A DNA stretch of 64,000 bases from Cylicocyclus nassatus (GCA_958299035.1 CATQJL010000001.1:1612001-1676000); one strand, 5' to 3'; shown: positions 1 through 10,937, numbered from the stretch's first letter. The notes: a model not told the origin generated them from the letters alone. Made by a program: numbers and translations.

Positions 1-155
1 TGTACCATACCTCTCATATCAAACATGCAAAAGGAAGAAGCCAAATTGCTCGAATTTTGAAATGTGATATGATGATGCAAAAGGCTCCCTAATGGTGCAC
101 GGAGCATTATTGCACGACTTTCTTCGGAAAAATGGGAGTTCCTTCTACGAACGTT

Positions 156-353
156 CTATTGCATTGCAGTAATAACACAGCCGATAGATAGATCTTTTGA
201 GGAATGTGAGATAAGAATCGTGACATCTGCAATCTTTCCATACTCTGATGAAGTAAAGCTTTCCGAATTGCCCAAAAAACCATCAGTGATCAAACATAGA
301 GGGTGTCCCCAAGAAAATGTGCAGATTATTGTTAATAAACTCTCCTGCTTCAA
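156..353 (-). CDS. Candidate exon, von Willebrand A-like segment (possibly Integrator subunit 14-like)
   Basis: The minus strand is open for about 65 codons. It contains a stretch reading SWGHPLCLITDGFLGNSESF (about residues 14-33). A hydrophobic strand followed by TDG and then LG is the pattern found in the vWA domain of Integrator complex subunit 14, where it follows a Trp-Gly-Pro context. Family membership is inference from this short match. The frame ends in TAG at 156..158, so either a donor lies inside the frame or the copy is broken; I could not choose a donor. The probable acceptor is near 345..353 (after GCATTGAAG). Neighbouring sequence to the left edge is also partly open on the minus strand, so the gene may continue out of the window. 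Confidence 0.27.
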   Translation of the reverse strand: MKQESLLTIICTFSWGHPLCLITDGFLGNSESFTSSEYGKIADVTILISHSSKDLSIGCVITAMQ

Positions 354-380
354 TGCCTTTTGCCCTTTAGGATCATTCTA

Positions 381-872
381 TTAGGTTGTCCCGAAAGTTC
401 GTTCGCACCATTTTCAAAAATTCATAACTTCTTTCTATCATAACATTTTTGCGCAATTCAAATTTTTCTTAGAAAGCGTAATGCATGCAGTTTCCAAAAA
501 TCCCCTGATGACTTTCCAATATGCTCAGGTTGCAGAGATAAAAAACGAAAGAACGAGATCATCCGAAATTCGGAATTTTTAAGCAAAAATTCTAGAAATT
601 CAGAAACTGTGCGATAAAATCCAGAATAGCCATCATCCTAAGTTTTCAGTTTCTGAATTTCTAGAATTTTTGTTTAAAAATTCCGAATTCCGGATAATGT
701 CGTTCTTTCATTTTTATCTCTGCAACCTGAAAATGTTGGAAAGTCCCCAAAAGACTTTTGTGAACACATGCTTTACGCTTTCTAATAAAATTTGAATTGC
801 GCAAAAATGTTATGACAGAAGGAAGTTATGAATTTTTGAAAATGGTGCAAATGAACTTTCGGGATAACTTAA
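381..872. mobile_element. Mariner-like foldback MITE, TA target site
   Basis: A 492 bp near-complete palindrome. The left end reads TTAGGTTGTCCCGAAAGTTC and the right end is its diverged reverse complement (CGGGATAACTTAA). Both ends are flanked by TA (379..380 and 873..874). The interior is also self-complementary, with matching TTCTAGAAATTC blocks in both arms, so a transcript would fold into one long hairpin. It has no coding capacity. TTAGGT-type ends with TA duplication are typical of mariner elements in nematodes. Confidence 0.75.
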
Positions 873-1051
873 TATAAAGCTGGCTTGAGCCTATAATTAC
901 ATGAAGAAGCGATTCTCCGATCCCTTGATGCAAGGTTACGATAGGAACTTAGAAGAGAGTTTTAAGCCGCCACTTTGCCTCAGAGGGGGAATCAAAAAAG
1001 CCAAAAACTCTTACACTAGGGCTAATCAAAATCGTTGATTCCAGATACATA

Positions 1052-2085
1052 TTAGGTGGGTCCGAAAGTTTTGTCAGTTTGGTCCGAAAGTTTTGTCAGT
1101 TTTTTCAATCCATCAGCAAACACGCTAGAATGAAGATAAACAATCGCTTCAAAATGCATCCAATGCAGAATTTCTCCCTCTTTCCAGCTGCTAAACTCCC
1201 ATTGTGTTTCGGTGCGAGAGTGACGCGATATTTGCTGGAGATTACAACCACTCGTTTTTACCATGTCCAAATTTCGCTAATTTTAAAAATTTTTTTGTGA
1301 GACTTTCGGAGGAGCCCTAATAACCGGATAGAGCAAACCTTTTGCCAACAGATGCAATTTTTTGCAGCCCTACGGCTTGTCTTTCAGAATTTCTACGAAT
1401 TATTTTTGAAGTGGCCAAATTTTACATTCGGCATATTTTAACCTCGTAGAACATAAAATGTTAAACCGTTCAGTCACCATTCGATGCAAATTCTTCTCCT
1501 CCTTCTAACACTTGTCTTTTTGCAGAGACAGGCGAAATTTGTGGGAAAAATCGCAGTATTTCTCAACTTCAGGAGTGCGCAACGACGTAACCTATGTTTC
1601 AAAATCTTCATAATTTGAAGCGAAAACTGCTCAACTTCGTAATATTAGCGGTAGTAATAAACGTGTGTTGAAACCTCCGTTTTCTGTAGATTTTGCTGTG
1701 TTTGGTGCAATAACAGGTTATGCGTTTTTCCAAAACACAAGACTTTGAAAATTATTTAGCAAAAATCTGAAAAAGCAGCTGAAAGAAAGAAAAAGGTTGC
1801 ATCTGTTGGCAAAAGATTTGCTCTATCCGCTGGCTATATTAGGGCTCCTCTGAAAGTCTCATACAAAAGTTTTGAAAATTAGTGAAAGTTGAACATGGTA
1901 AAAACGAATGGTTGCAATTTCCAGCAAATATCGCGTCACTCTCGCAACGAAACACAATGGGAGTTTAGCAGCTGGAAAGAGGGAGAAATTCTGCATTGGA
2001 TGCATTTTGGAGCGATTGTTCATCTTCATTCTAGCGTGTTTGCCGATGGATTGAAAAAATTGATGAAACTTTCGGACCCACATAA
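1052..2085. mobile_element. Mariner-like foldback element with ~270 bp inverted arms
   Basis: Left end TTAGGTGGGTCCGAAAG, right end CTTTCGGACCCACATAA, each flanked by TA (1050..1051, 2086..2087). Arms of about 270 bp (1052..1330 and 1820..2085) match closely. They carry mirror-image short open frames that are by-products of the repeat. A 22 bp tandem duplication of the terminus sits at about 1059..1102. The centre (1350..1800) is AT-rich and shows no transposase that I can recognise. Confidence 0.75.
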
Positions 2086-2968
2086 TAATTTGCATATCAC
2101 AATCATGTTTGTTTTTGAGTCATTCGGGAAAACAATGATGACTGCTCTATCAATGTTTTTCAAAAATGTGATTACACCATTAGAAAGCCTGAAAACTTGT
2201 GAAATGTTGTGTAATGAAGTCAGCATGTTTCAAAACCCTGCTACACAATTTCCACCATATCTTTCAAATCTTTTCATCGAACGACTAGTTCCGAATGGTA
2301 CAGTATGCCGAAAGTTTACACCGTAATCTTATGGTAGCGAAGAGTGATCGGAGGTTCGCTTTATACCGTAAATTTGAGTTAAAACAGGCTCTTCAGAATG
2401 GTACTCAAAAATCGGCGAATGATATTAGAGAAAGCGAGTTATTAACGATCAAGCAGTGTGCACATTTTTTGAGACGTCCTCGTATATAATCAAGAATCAC
2501 CGATAGTTACAAATAAAGCGTACCAACTTTGTTTTGTTTTTAGGATGGAAAATTTTGATTCGCTGAAGCACTACCACGCTGAAGTACTCATAAAAGTAAC
2601 ATGATATCCGAACTTAGAATCTAGAGTAAGCTTCAGAATTTTGAGAAGCTCCAAGCTTTCAAAATTTGTACTATGAAAGTATACACTAGTGTGTCTGCCA
2701 AAGCTGTAATGAATCCGCAACTTTTTGGATGATGCACTGACCTGAGAACCTCGTCGCACCACTCCAGACTCATGAGCGATACCGAATCGGACTCCTGCAG
2801 CGGGTTCAAAGCATGCCTGAGAATATTTTTTAAAGAAAAAGGGAACAAGGCTACATTCAAAATTCTAAAGCCCCATGAGTCTGAGAATCAATGAGAGAAT
2901 TTCCAAAGTAAGCAAAGAGAAAAACTAGCTCCAAAAGTTAAATTGATAAATGTATCCCCGGAAAGATG
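2086..2968. other. Stretch without a gene; fragment of the 37722..38398 repeat family
   Basis: No supportable exon. About 2100..2420 resembles the interior and right half of the mariner-like element at 37722..38398 (shared TGTGATTACAC, CTACACAA and TTCAGAATGGTA-type blocks), so it is probably a truncated copy. 2480..2968 is AT-rich without recognisable features. Confidence 0.4.
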
Positions 2969-3977
2969 TTAGGTCGTTCCGAAAGTTTTTTCCGTTTTTT
3001 AACCTATCATAAAAACACAGGGAATGAAGGTAGGGAAACGCTTTAAGCACTATCCGACGCAATTTTTCTTCCTCTTTTCAACAGTTATACGCCTGTGTCG
3101 CTTGCTCTTGTGGTCAGTGAGATAATGGCCGAAATTTCGAACCCATGGTTCTTACCATGTCCAAATTTGGCAATTCTTCACGATTTTCTTTTTTGACTTT
3201 TGTAGAAGCTTCAATAGCAGTCGGATAGAGTAAACAGAGTGCAGCTTAATGGAGTTTTTTGGCAATTTCAACTGGCTTCTCAGTATTTTTTGAAACAACT
3301 TTTCCAGAAATCTTCACTTTTTCGAAGTTACAAAACACACAAACGCTTCGAACATTAGCAATTCGGATTTCGACACTATCAAAAGTCGTTTATGATTGTC
3401 CACTATTTTTACAAATAACTGAGTCTTTACCGCTTCAAAATATAAGATTTCGCATTTTACGTGCACACCCTCAGGCGGGTTTAAAATCAAGAGTTATGGA
3501 AATTTTATGGCCAAAACCCCCCACAAACTGGGAAGAAAAATACTCAATAGGAAGAGTAGGAAAAGCTGCATCGAATGACACCTTAGTTGTGCGCCGTTTT
3601 ATGTGGTTCTTGGCATCACCAAAAGTGGAATTTGATATCATCACAAAAATGATTCTAAAAAATTTTTAGGGCTAGCAATAGATGCCAAAAAATTCCATTA
3701 AATTGCACTTTGTTTACTCTATCCGACTGCTATTGAAGCTTCTCCAAAAGTCAAAAACGAAAACTGTGAAAAATTGCCAAAGTTGGACATGGTAAGAACC
3801 ATGGTTTCGAAAATCCGGGTATTATTTCATGACCACGAGAGCAAGCGATACAGGAATATGACTGTTGGAAAGAGGAAGAAAAAGGCATTGAAGAGCGCTT
3901 GGAGCGTTTTTCTACCCTCATTCCACGTGTTTTTATGATAGGTTGAAAAAAGGGAAAGAACTTTCGGAACGACCTAA
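2969..3977. mobile_element. Mariner-like foldback element, ~300 bp inverted arms
   Basis: Left end TTAGGTCGTTCCGAAAG and right end CTTTCGGAACGACCTAA are exact inverses. The right side is followed by TA; the left flank is TG, so one copy of the target duplication has mutated. Arms span about 2969..3270 and 3680..3977. The 136-codon open frame in the middle (3259..3669) lacks any transposase motif I can see and is probably not a gene. Confidence 0.72.
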
Positions 3978-4030
3978 TATTAATCGCGCTTTCAGGATTG
4001 AACATATTATTCGGTACTATTCCCCATTAG

Positions 4031-4967
4031 TTGACCCAAAAAATGAGAATTACAGATTTCGCCGAAACTTCGTCTAGAGAGATTGTTTTACTCGCTGATT
4101 GCGAATATCACATTTATTTCGCACGGTAGCGTCATCCGGTAGAGTTACGGTAGGATTACGGCAGGGGGTCAAAACCATGGAATCGTCCCAGACTTCGTCT
4201 AGGGGGGGGGGGGGGAATTGGCATGGTGAACATGAAAATCAAATTCGATTCGTGCGGTAATGCCATTTTCTTTATTACAATGGGTATACGGTACATGGCT
4301 AAAAATCCCTAATTTGCACAAAAGTTTTGCACAGAGGGATTCCTAAGCACGCTGATTACGGAACTCATGCTATTTTGCGTTTTGAAACTTTTCACGGAAT
4401 TACGAGAGCTGTACGGTAGGTGACTAAAGTGATAGATCTGCTCAACCTTTATGCAGAGGGGGGGGGGGTGTATCCGACGTGCTGATCAGCTATATCGCAC
4501 TCGTCTCACAGGATAAAGCATTTTCGTGAATTTTCGGGATTCACATCTAGTTGAAAAGCGGAAAGGTTGCTCCTTGCGCTTTGTAGCTCATCGTAACTCT
4601 AACAATAAGTATTGTTGATGAGTACGATATTTGCAATCAGCACGCTCAAAACCCCTCCAGGCGAGATTTTGAGCAAATTCGGGATTGTTAGCCATCTACG
4701 GAATACCCACTGTAAATCGAAAAAATAGTGTTCCGCACGAAGCGAATATGATATTTATGTTCAGCATGCCAAATACCCCCCCCCCCCCCCCAGGCGAAGT
4801 TTGGGACAAATCCATGGTTCTGACCCCCTACCATAATCCTACCGTAACTCCATTTATTTCCCACGGCATTTCCGTGGGAAATAAATGTGAATTCGTAATC
4901 GGCGTGCTAAACAACCCCTCTAAACGAAATTTCAGCGAAATCCGTGGTTTTCATTTTTTTAGGTCAA
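4031..4967. mobile_element. Foldback element with poly-G/poly-C arm tracts
   Basis: The left arm (4031..4330) is inverted in the right arm (4680..4967). Matching blocks include CGGTAGAGTTACGGTAGGAT against ATCCTACCGTAACTCC, and TTGACCC near the left edge against AGGTCAA near the right. Homopolymer runs lie at 4202..4214 (G), 4461..4470 (G) and about 4777..4790 (C). No target duplication is clear and no gene is present. Confidence 0.55.
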
Positions 4968-4993
4968 GTGATGTGGAATAGCGCTTATTAATC

Positions 4994-6193
4994 ACTAGCT
5001 GGCTTACCCGGCTCCGCCGTATCCGGACCAAACTTGGCACACATACACTTCGGGCCCCGGCGGGTGTCACAGTCCACTTTTCGTTATTGATCGATGTCGA
5101 TTTTACCGATTTTTATCGATTTTTTTGCAGAGTTCACCTACAGGGCTAGGAGTTGGCACAGGGGGGGAAGTGAGCATGGGGATTCCGAATACAATATTAG
5201 TTTTCAGAATTATCTATTACTTTTATTGATTTTATCGATTTTTGTAAATTTTGACATGCGAGGCTGGGATTTTGCACAGGGGGGTAATCGAGCATGCTGA
5301 TTACGAACACAATATTAGTTTTCAGGATCGTCCACTACTTATCGATTTTATCGATTTTTTTGTAAAGTTTGACCTGCGGGGCTGGGAGTTTGCACAGAGG
5401 GGATAATCGAGCATGCAGATTACGAATACAGTATTAGTTTTCAAGATCGTCCATTACTTTTATCGATTTTATCGATTTTTTGAAAATTTGAGCTAGGGGG
5501 CTCGAATTTGGCACAGCTGTGTAATCGAGCATGCTGATCACCCCCCTTGGGGATGATCAGCATGCTCGATTACCCCCCTGTGCCAAATTCGAGCCCCCTA
5601 GCTCAAACTTTGCAAAAAATCGATTAAATCGATAAAAGTAATTGATAATCCCGAAAACCAATATTGTATTCGGAATCCCCATGCTCGAATACTCCCCTAT
5701 GCGAACTCCCAGCCCCGTAGCTCAAACTTTGCAAAAAAATCGATAAAATCGATAAAAGTAATCGATAATCCTGAAAACCAACATTGTATTCGGAATCCCC
5801 ATGCTCGATTACCCCCCTGTGCCAACTCCCAGCCCCGTAGCTCAAACTTTGCAAAAAAATCGATAAAATCGATAAAAGTAATCGATAATCCCGAAAACCA
5901 ATATTGTATTCGGAATCCCCATGCTCGATTACCCCCCTGTGCCAACTCCCAGCCCCGTAGGTGAACTCAGCAAAAAAATCGATAAAAATCGATAAAATCG
6001 ATATCGATCGATGACGAAAAGTAGCCTATGACACCCGCCGGGGCCCGTAGTGTATGTGTGCCAAGTTTGGTCCGGATCGGTTCAGAAATGGAATTTTCTA
6101 TTCGGAACATACGTACAGACAGACAGACAGACATACAGACAGACAGACATACAGACATACAGACAAACAGACATTCAGCTTTATATATAAGAT
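4994..6193. repeat. ATCGAT-rich, GTCTG-tailed repeat element, copy 1
   Basis: Begins ACTAGCTGGCTTACCCGGCT and ends in a (CAGA)n tract followed by TTCAGCTTTATATATAA. Between them are about eight ~120 bp units, each with GGCTGGGAGTTGGCACAGGG, an AATCGAGCATG block and clusters of ATCGATTTTATCGAT. Units are direct in the left half and inverted after about 5545, so the element folds on itself. The long frames that run through it are by-products of the repeat. The same family recurs at 31351..32838 and, diverged, near 57650. Confidence 0.75.
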
Positions 6194-6617
6194 TATATTC
6201 GAATGGGAAATGATGGGAAGGCGATATGCATATCGGAGATGAAAAAAAGCACAGATACTAAAGCAATTGAAAACCTTTACGGACTAGTGATTCTGCCGAT
6301 GATAGCAAACAAAACAACGGTTAATTCCCTCAAAATAAGCAATCAACTCGCAGAAAATTCGCTTCATTCAAAATTCAATTCGCTTCACTCGACTCTTTAA
6401 AGATAAAGGCTACCTTACAATAAAAGAATCAGTATAAGCGGACTAAAGTAGTGAGCGCATCCGCTATCGCAGAATATGCGAAGTTCCCATACAAATTTCC
6501 CACACAAATTTGCGTTAACGGAGCACAACGCCAGTGTCAGAATCCAGCTCAATTCTACTCTTCAAAATTCAGATTATGTAGTGAATCAGTGCAGGTGCAG
6601 TTCTGAGCCTTGACCAA

Positions 6618-6660
6618 AGATTGTTAATACTTTATTGGCTAACGTTTCGGCAGTAGCCTC
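6618..6660 (-). repeat. LINE-type 3' tail fragment
   Basis: On the minus strand this reads GCCGAAACGTTAGCCAATAA, then a CAATCTTTGGTCAAGG-like stretch. A closely similar tail is at 30706..30768. The CCGAAACGT-AGC motif just before an A-rich end is common at the 3' ends of non-LTR retrotransposons. No coding region is attached here. Confidence 0.4.
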
Positions 6661-7006
6661 TCCAAACCCTGGAATGGACAGGACGATTTGCAAACTGTTC
6701 GACCAAACGTCTCTGCAGCCATGCAAACAAAACTCTAAGTTTGTGATTAGTAATTAGCTGCCTAACCAAGCACCCATTTCTTGGATACGCCGATAAATTT
6801 AATGTCAAAGCCAGAGTTGAGACTGAACGCATATGCCACTGCAACTCTTATAACGCCTACGTCGGGTCAAAAGATCTAATCCAAGTAAGGAACGAGCTCA
6901 ATTGTGGTAACTAGGCATTCTTCTTTAAGATTCGTTTTAGGGCTTTTGGCGTAAATCCAAAATGCCTCTAACCTTTGCAAACCGATATCTGTGATTCATG
7001 CGCTAA

Positions 7007-7417
7007 CGGGGAGAGGATATTTGGTGGCCGTCTCCTTTCGATATGTGACATATGTGGTGACATTCGCCTTAGAACGCTGATCTTAAAACCGGGGCGTTAT
7101 CTGCGAAATGATATTGCGGAAAAATCGTATTTCCCTTTCTCCTCGACTGACCATCAGTGCACAAGAATACGAGTAATTTCGATAAGTGCTAGAGGTATCA
7201 AATTCTAGTGGTTAGCGCTGTCGATTATTGCACAATGGATGCCCGTTTGATCTCGGTCGGTGCAAATAATTTGCGTTAGAGCTTTTGCAAGAGCTAATTC
7301 TTCTTGGAAAAAAGTTCTGCAGCTAAAGAAGATAGTTTCGTGATCAGCGTTTCAAGGTAAGCATTTTGATGCATAACATATTATGAAAAGTCACGGCCAT
7401 CAGTTATCATTCCCTTG
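7007..7417. mobile_element. Tc4/Tc5-like inverted-repeat element, TAA target duplication
   Basis: Left end CGGGGAGAGGATATTTGGTG and right end ATCATTCCCTTG are the diverged ends of the CAAGGGAA family described under 21307..21944. Both sides are flanked by TAA (7004..7006, 7418..7420). The element lies about 40 bp beyond the stop codon of gene B. It carries no gene. Confidence 0.6.
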
Positions 7418-7458
7418 TAAGATTATCACTGCGACTTCAAAGTTTGTATCCGCGTGTT

Positions 7459-7542
7459 CTAACGTCCCGTAGGCTTGGTGGGGTGAAGGTTCCTGATCAT
7501 CTTTGCCGTGCTCTCTGATGCGACATCATAATAGCAGCCGCA
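7459..7542 (-). CDS. Gene B, terminal exon
   Basis: Follows the acceptor GGGGAAGACAG and is read in phase 0. It encodes 27 residues beginning CGCYYDVASE and ends at TAG (7459..7461). It accepts exactly the phase left by the exon at 7837..7948, which ends on a whole codon. A second frame across the same DNA is also fairly open, so the exact C-terminus is less secure than the upstream exons. A Tc5-like element lies immediately downstream. Confidence 0.55.
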   Translation of the reverse strand, partial: CGCYYDVASESTAKMIRNLHPTKPTGR

Positions 7543-7836
7543 CTGTCTTCCCCATTACGCGTCATTCAGCTCGCGCAGGTGATAAGATAGATGACCCCGT
7601 CGCCTTGCAATCCCCGCCCCTGCCCCAAGAGCAGATGATGCAATTGGGCGTAGTGCAGCCGTGATCATAGTTACGATTGCGCACCAAAAAGCTCTTATGA
7701 TTATTTGGAAGTATTTCTACAATAGTAACTGTAATTTCTATCCCGCACTTCCTCAGACACGGAATGCAATGCTTAATTTATCGGAAATATAGGGGATGCA
7801 AAAAGAGATCTTTTCAGTTGCGCTCATTCTGTCTAC

Positions 7837-7948
7837 CTGAGCATGGCGCTTTTCACTTCTCTTCGCTGTTCTGGCACGATTTGCATATCCGTTAGATGCA
7901 ATGATTTTCCGCGCAAGCACAAGTACTTCCGCTCTATCATGTTGTGCA
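7837..7948 (-). CDS. Gene B, exon (basic segment)
   Basis: 112 nt between the acceptor CTTATGTTTGTAG and the donor CTCAG/GTAGACAG, phase 2 to 0. It encodes a basic stretch including RAEVLVLARKIIASNG and RTAKRSEKRHAQ. The incoming base completes the AG left by exon 9819..9902, so the frame is continuous over the intron that now holds the elements at 8020..8221 and 8252..9640. I recognise no domain. Confidence 0.7.
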
Positions 7949-8019
7949 CTACAAACATAAGTGCTGAACGGTACTTCGAATTATTGTCCTCCAGGTTTGA
8001 CGCAGATGAGCTGACGTAA

Positions 8020-8221
8020 GGCCCCGGTCAGACTTCACGCGACTTGATCGTCGCGATCTAATCGCCAAGATTTCCATTCAATTTCATTTCACATTCAAAA
8101 AAGTCGGGCTGGAAAAGTATCACAACCGAATGTAAGTTGATCGGCATGGGATGATGTTGTAACAGTTGTCTCGTCGCGACTGAGTCGCGACGATCAAATC
8201 GCGTGAAGTCTGTCCGGGGCC
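8020..8221. mobile_element. Harbinger-like MITE, TAA target duplication
   Basis: Perfectly matched ends GGCCCCGGTCAGACTTCACG / CGTGAAGTCTGTCCGGGGCC flanked by TAA (8017..8019 and 8222..8224). Terminal repeats are about 40 bp and include a TCGTCGCGA inner palindrome. GGG/GGC-type ends plus a TWA duplication fit PIF/Harbinger MITEs. A relative with the same ends is at 63035..63288. It is inserted in an intron of gene B. Confidence 0.75.
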
Positions 8222-8251
8222 TAAAACGGACAAGAAAATTTTTGTTACTAG

Positions 8252-9640
8252 GCTTGCGATCAGGGTCAAGCTTCTGATGCGACTGTCGCAACGGAGGGTC
8301 GTAAAGAGGGTACTAAGGTGAGGGGGGGGGGGGGAGTCGTAAGAGAAGGTAGTTAGGCTAAAATACCCTAAGCTCAAAAGGAAATCAAAAAGCATATAAT
8401 TAGTCATGTTCTTTACAATAAATCTATGAAAAAAGGGGAAATCAGAATGAAAAAGATAAAAAATCTGTATAAATTCTCAAGAAAAAACATTTACAAGAGC
8501 TCAAAACACTTTTGAAGGATGTATGATTTGATAAAAATGCTAAGTACCGATTGCCCTAAAAATCTTGCTTCTAAAGCCCTCCTAAAGTCTCACACACTCG
8601 ACAAAAGCGAATATCTTTATCAGCTGTGGCCATTATAAATTTCTAAATCTTTTTGTAATGTTTTTTACGGGCCCATATTATTTATCTGTACTTTGGAGAT
8701 GCTCCGCTACATCAGTGCAAAATTTGGTGTTATTTTGTCAACTGTGGATTTTCTTATAATTTTACGTATGGTAGCAAAAAATCACGAAAGAGGGGTCGTA
8801 TCTGGGTCGCATCTAAATTCCTTCGGAGCTACTGAAGCTTGTTGGCTGTAATTCTGCTGTAATATGAGGCCAACCATCCTACTTTCTCTCATAAAAATTG
8901 CAGGCTGTTTTATAACTTCTCTGGTAAGTCACAAAATTTTAAGCTCAAAAATCCCAGTTTTTGCTTTTTGGGATCGCACTTAAATTTGCGAGTCGCATCT
9001 AAATTTTTTCGAGCTTACTGCTCCTCAAGAGCTGAAACTTTTTATATGGATAGTCTGGGCACTATACAGAACCTGTGCTTTGCAGCCTCTCAGTTTTTCC
9101 TGACCTTAGTTACGAATTTTCAAACTACCGTGCTCATGCACGGTTTTGACGTCGTTCTGGACGGCGCTCAAGCGGTTTTTTTCGCGGGAAAAACTGTGGA
9201 TGAGGTAGGAAGTAAGCTTCTTAGTCGAAAACATCTTTTGTAGTTTGAGAATGTCATTTTTTTTTCTCCGTGCAAAAATTTTTGTCGCCTACGGGAATCG
9301 TATTTACTGGTCCGAAGTATGCCTGAAAATTTTGCAGATTCTCAAACATTATTGAAGGTGTGCGTGTGCTACAAATGCTGGACGCACCCATTGGCCTAAA
9401 AATTCTGCTTCCGAAACCTCACTGAAGTTCTCACGCGGGTGTTTTTCGAAATTGACATTCTTTATGCAAGTTACCGCGAGGAATGTGGGCAGGGGAGGTA
9501 AGGGGGATAAAGAGGGAGGGTGGCGGGGGGGGGGGGAAGGGGGGAAGGGGGGAAGGTCGTACGGATGGGTACCTTCAAGGGGGGGGGGGTCGTAAATGAG
9601 GGTCCCGGATCGCATCAACACGCTTGACCCTGCTTGCGAT
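8252..9640. mobile_element. G-tract-rich foldback element inside a gene B intron
   Basis: Left end GCTTGCGATCAGGGTCAAGC and right end GCTTGACCCTGCTTGCG are inverted copies. Each is followed inward by a GGTCGTAAA block and a run of G (8322..8334; several runs in 9490..9590). Two direct copies of a ~125 bp interior segment lie at about 8500..8625 and 9340..9465. No coding sequence is apparent. The terminal motif AGGGTCAAG is shared with 14669..15684. Confidence 0.55.
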
Positions 9641-9818
9641 ACCAATTTGTGACGTGCGCGCCCGAGGATATATTGATCTGCACATTCAAAAATGGCGACT
9701 TATCGCTGGGCGTTCCTTGGTGAACTTAATGTATGCAGATTGCGTAATATTGAGAAAAAAACAAGAATTATGCTTTGAAAAGATGGCAGTGACCGATGAT
9801 GAGGAGCAGAAAGTTTAC

Positions 9819-9902
9819 CTCTGTGCTTTGCTAACAGATTCATCCTCACTCGACGACAATTCACCACTGATTGCTGAATCGAACAATGATCGATGTTCGT
9901 GA
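9819..9902 (-). CDS. Gene B, exon (acidic Ser-rich)
   Basis: 84 nt from the acceptor CATATTCTAG to the donor ACAGAG/GTAAAC, phase 2 to 2. It encodes 27 residues with the acidic Ser-rich segment SGELSSSEDESVSKAQ, a likely phosphorylated, disordered region. It joins both neighbouring exons without a frame break. Confidence 0.72.
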
Positions 9903-9958
9903 CTAGAATATGTACGATTAGAATGCACTAAACAAAGCATGTAAAAAAATCACCTCAC

Positions 9959-10063
9959 CTGAGTTTAGAATGCGAACTTCTCGAAAAACCGCTATCTGTC
10001 ATGTCGTTCCCTGGTGCTTTCAGATATGAAGTTCCTGGCATTTCTTGCGCTAGATCCCAGAGC
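9959..10063 (-). CDS. Gene B, exon
   Basis: 105 nt between the acceptor CAATGTTAG and the donor ACTCAG/GTGAGGTG, phase 2 to 2. The product includes LWDLAQEMPGTSYLKAPGND and then a Ser-rich run. The first base completes the GG left by exon 10115..10222. Short introns on both sides (51 bp and 56 bp) are typical of nematode genes. Confidence 0.75.
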
Positions 10064-10114
10064 CTAACATTGTCATATAATATGCAAACCGCTGTGGCTG
10101 CATGTTCAGCTCAC

Positions 10115-10222
10115 CCCTGAGGATCCATGACCTTCGATAATCTTTTCCTAAGCTCGTGTAGATTAGATCGTGTGCTCATCACAGATCCCTCAAACGAGCA
10201 GACGTCCGAACCCAATTCGCTA
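10115..10222 (-). CDS. Gene B, exon (basic helix-like segment)
   Basis: 108 nt from the acceptor GCGATGCAG to the donor CAGGG/GTGAGCTG, phase 2 to 2. It encodes SELGSDVCSFEGSVMSTRSN followed by a Leu/Arg/Lys-rich run (LHELRKRLSKVMDPQ) that could form an amphipathic helix. It joins the neighbours in frame. Function unknown. Confidence 0.75.
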
Positions 10223-10273
10223 CTGCATCGCAAGGACTACGATATTACCAAAGGTATATTGTCGATCACTTAC

Positions 10274-10422
10274 CTTGCAACGATCACACTCTGATACATA
10301 TACTTGCTGTCACCCATACATTTCAATCGCATCAATTCATGGTTCGGATCATCGCTTTCAACTACATCCTCATGAACCAAATCTGGTCCAACTGCAGAGA
10401 TGGCTGAGGACAGAGATAGAAC
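10274..10422 (-). CDS. Gene B, exon
   Basis: 149 nt with a very strong donor (TTGCAAG/GTAAGTG). The acceptor chosen is CATATCACAG, giving phase 0 to 2; two inner AG sites could shorten the exon. It encodes a Ser-rich start, then PDLVHEDVVESDDPNHELMR and a segment ending YMYQSVIVA. Phase 0 matches the end of the exon at 38501..38584, so those may be joined by a 28 kb intron; other exons could intervene. Confidence 0.7.
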
Positions 10423-10553
10423 CTGTGATATGGTTGGAGAATATTATGGTGCTAATCAAGCTAAATACATTCATGAACTACAAATCATTAGCAGCATCTT
10501 CGAGAGCTTTCGCACCCATTTGAGTACATTTGAGTTAAACGCCAACAATCTTA

Positions 10554-10934
10554 CAAGGGAAGCAGTTTAGTTGGAGTGGTCTTTTTGATGGACTCACCGT
10601 ATTGGAGGGCATAAAACGCTGAACCCAAATCTGCCTTCCTAGTCTGCAGACGTTCGTGGACGAATGAGCGTCCACTGGAGCAAAAGATTAAACGTAAATA
10701 AACACTCTGAGATGAAAGAATATATCACTCTTGGTCGCCTTTTTGAGGGCTAGCGAGACCTTGGCAACTTATTTTATCCTAAATGCACATCTAACTTTTT
10801 GCTCATTAAACGTTCCTAACTCCTCATGCACAAATGTTCCGCAAATAAGAAGGCTAATTTGAAATCAGCGTTCTACTTTAATCCCGTACACATCCCATCT
10901 AAAAAGGCCATTTCAACCAGACATGTTTCCCTTG
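10554..10934. mobile_element. Tc4/Tc5-like inverted-repeat element, TTA target duplication
   Basis: Ends CAAGGGAAGCAGTTTAG and CATGTTTCCCTTG are flanked on both sides by TTA (10551..10553, 10935..10937). Arms share the family block with TAAAACGCTGA and AAATCTGCCTTCC. It carries no gene. Confidence 0.7.
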
Positions 10935-10937
10935 TTA

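Noticed and set aside
5094..5945. Repeated frames with a recurring F-I-D-F pattern
   Set aside because: Translations of the ~120 bp ATCGAT repeat units, present on both strands.
7205..7275. tRNA-like A-box sequence
   Set aside because: It lies inside the Tc5-like element 7007..7417, has no convincing B-box or foldable cloverleaf.
9624..9902. 92-codon plus-strand frame with an acidic C-terminus
   Set aside because: It overlaps the minus-strand exon 9819..9902 of gene B, which has both splice sites and correct phases; the plus frame has none.
10170..10523. 117-codon plus-strand frame
   Set aside because: Shadow of the minus-strand exons 10115..10222 and 10274..10422, which join in phase.
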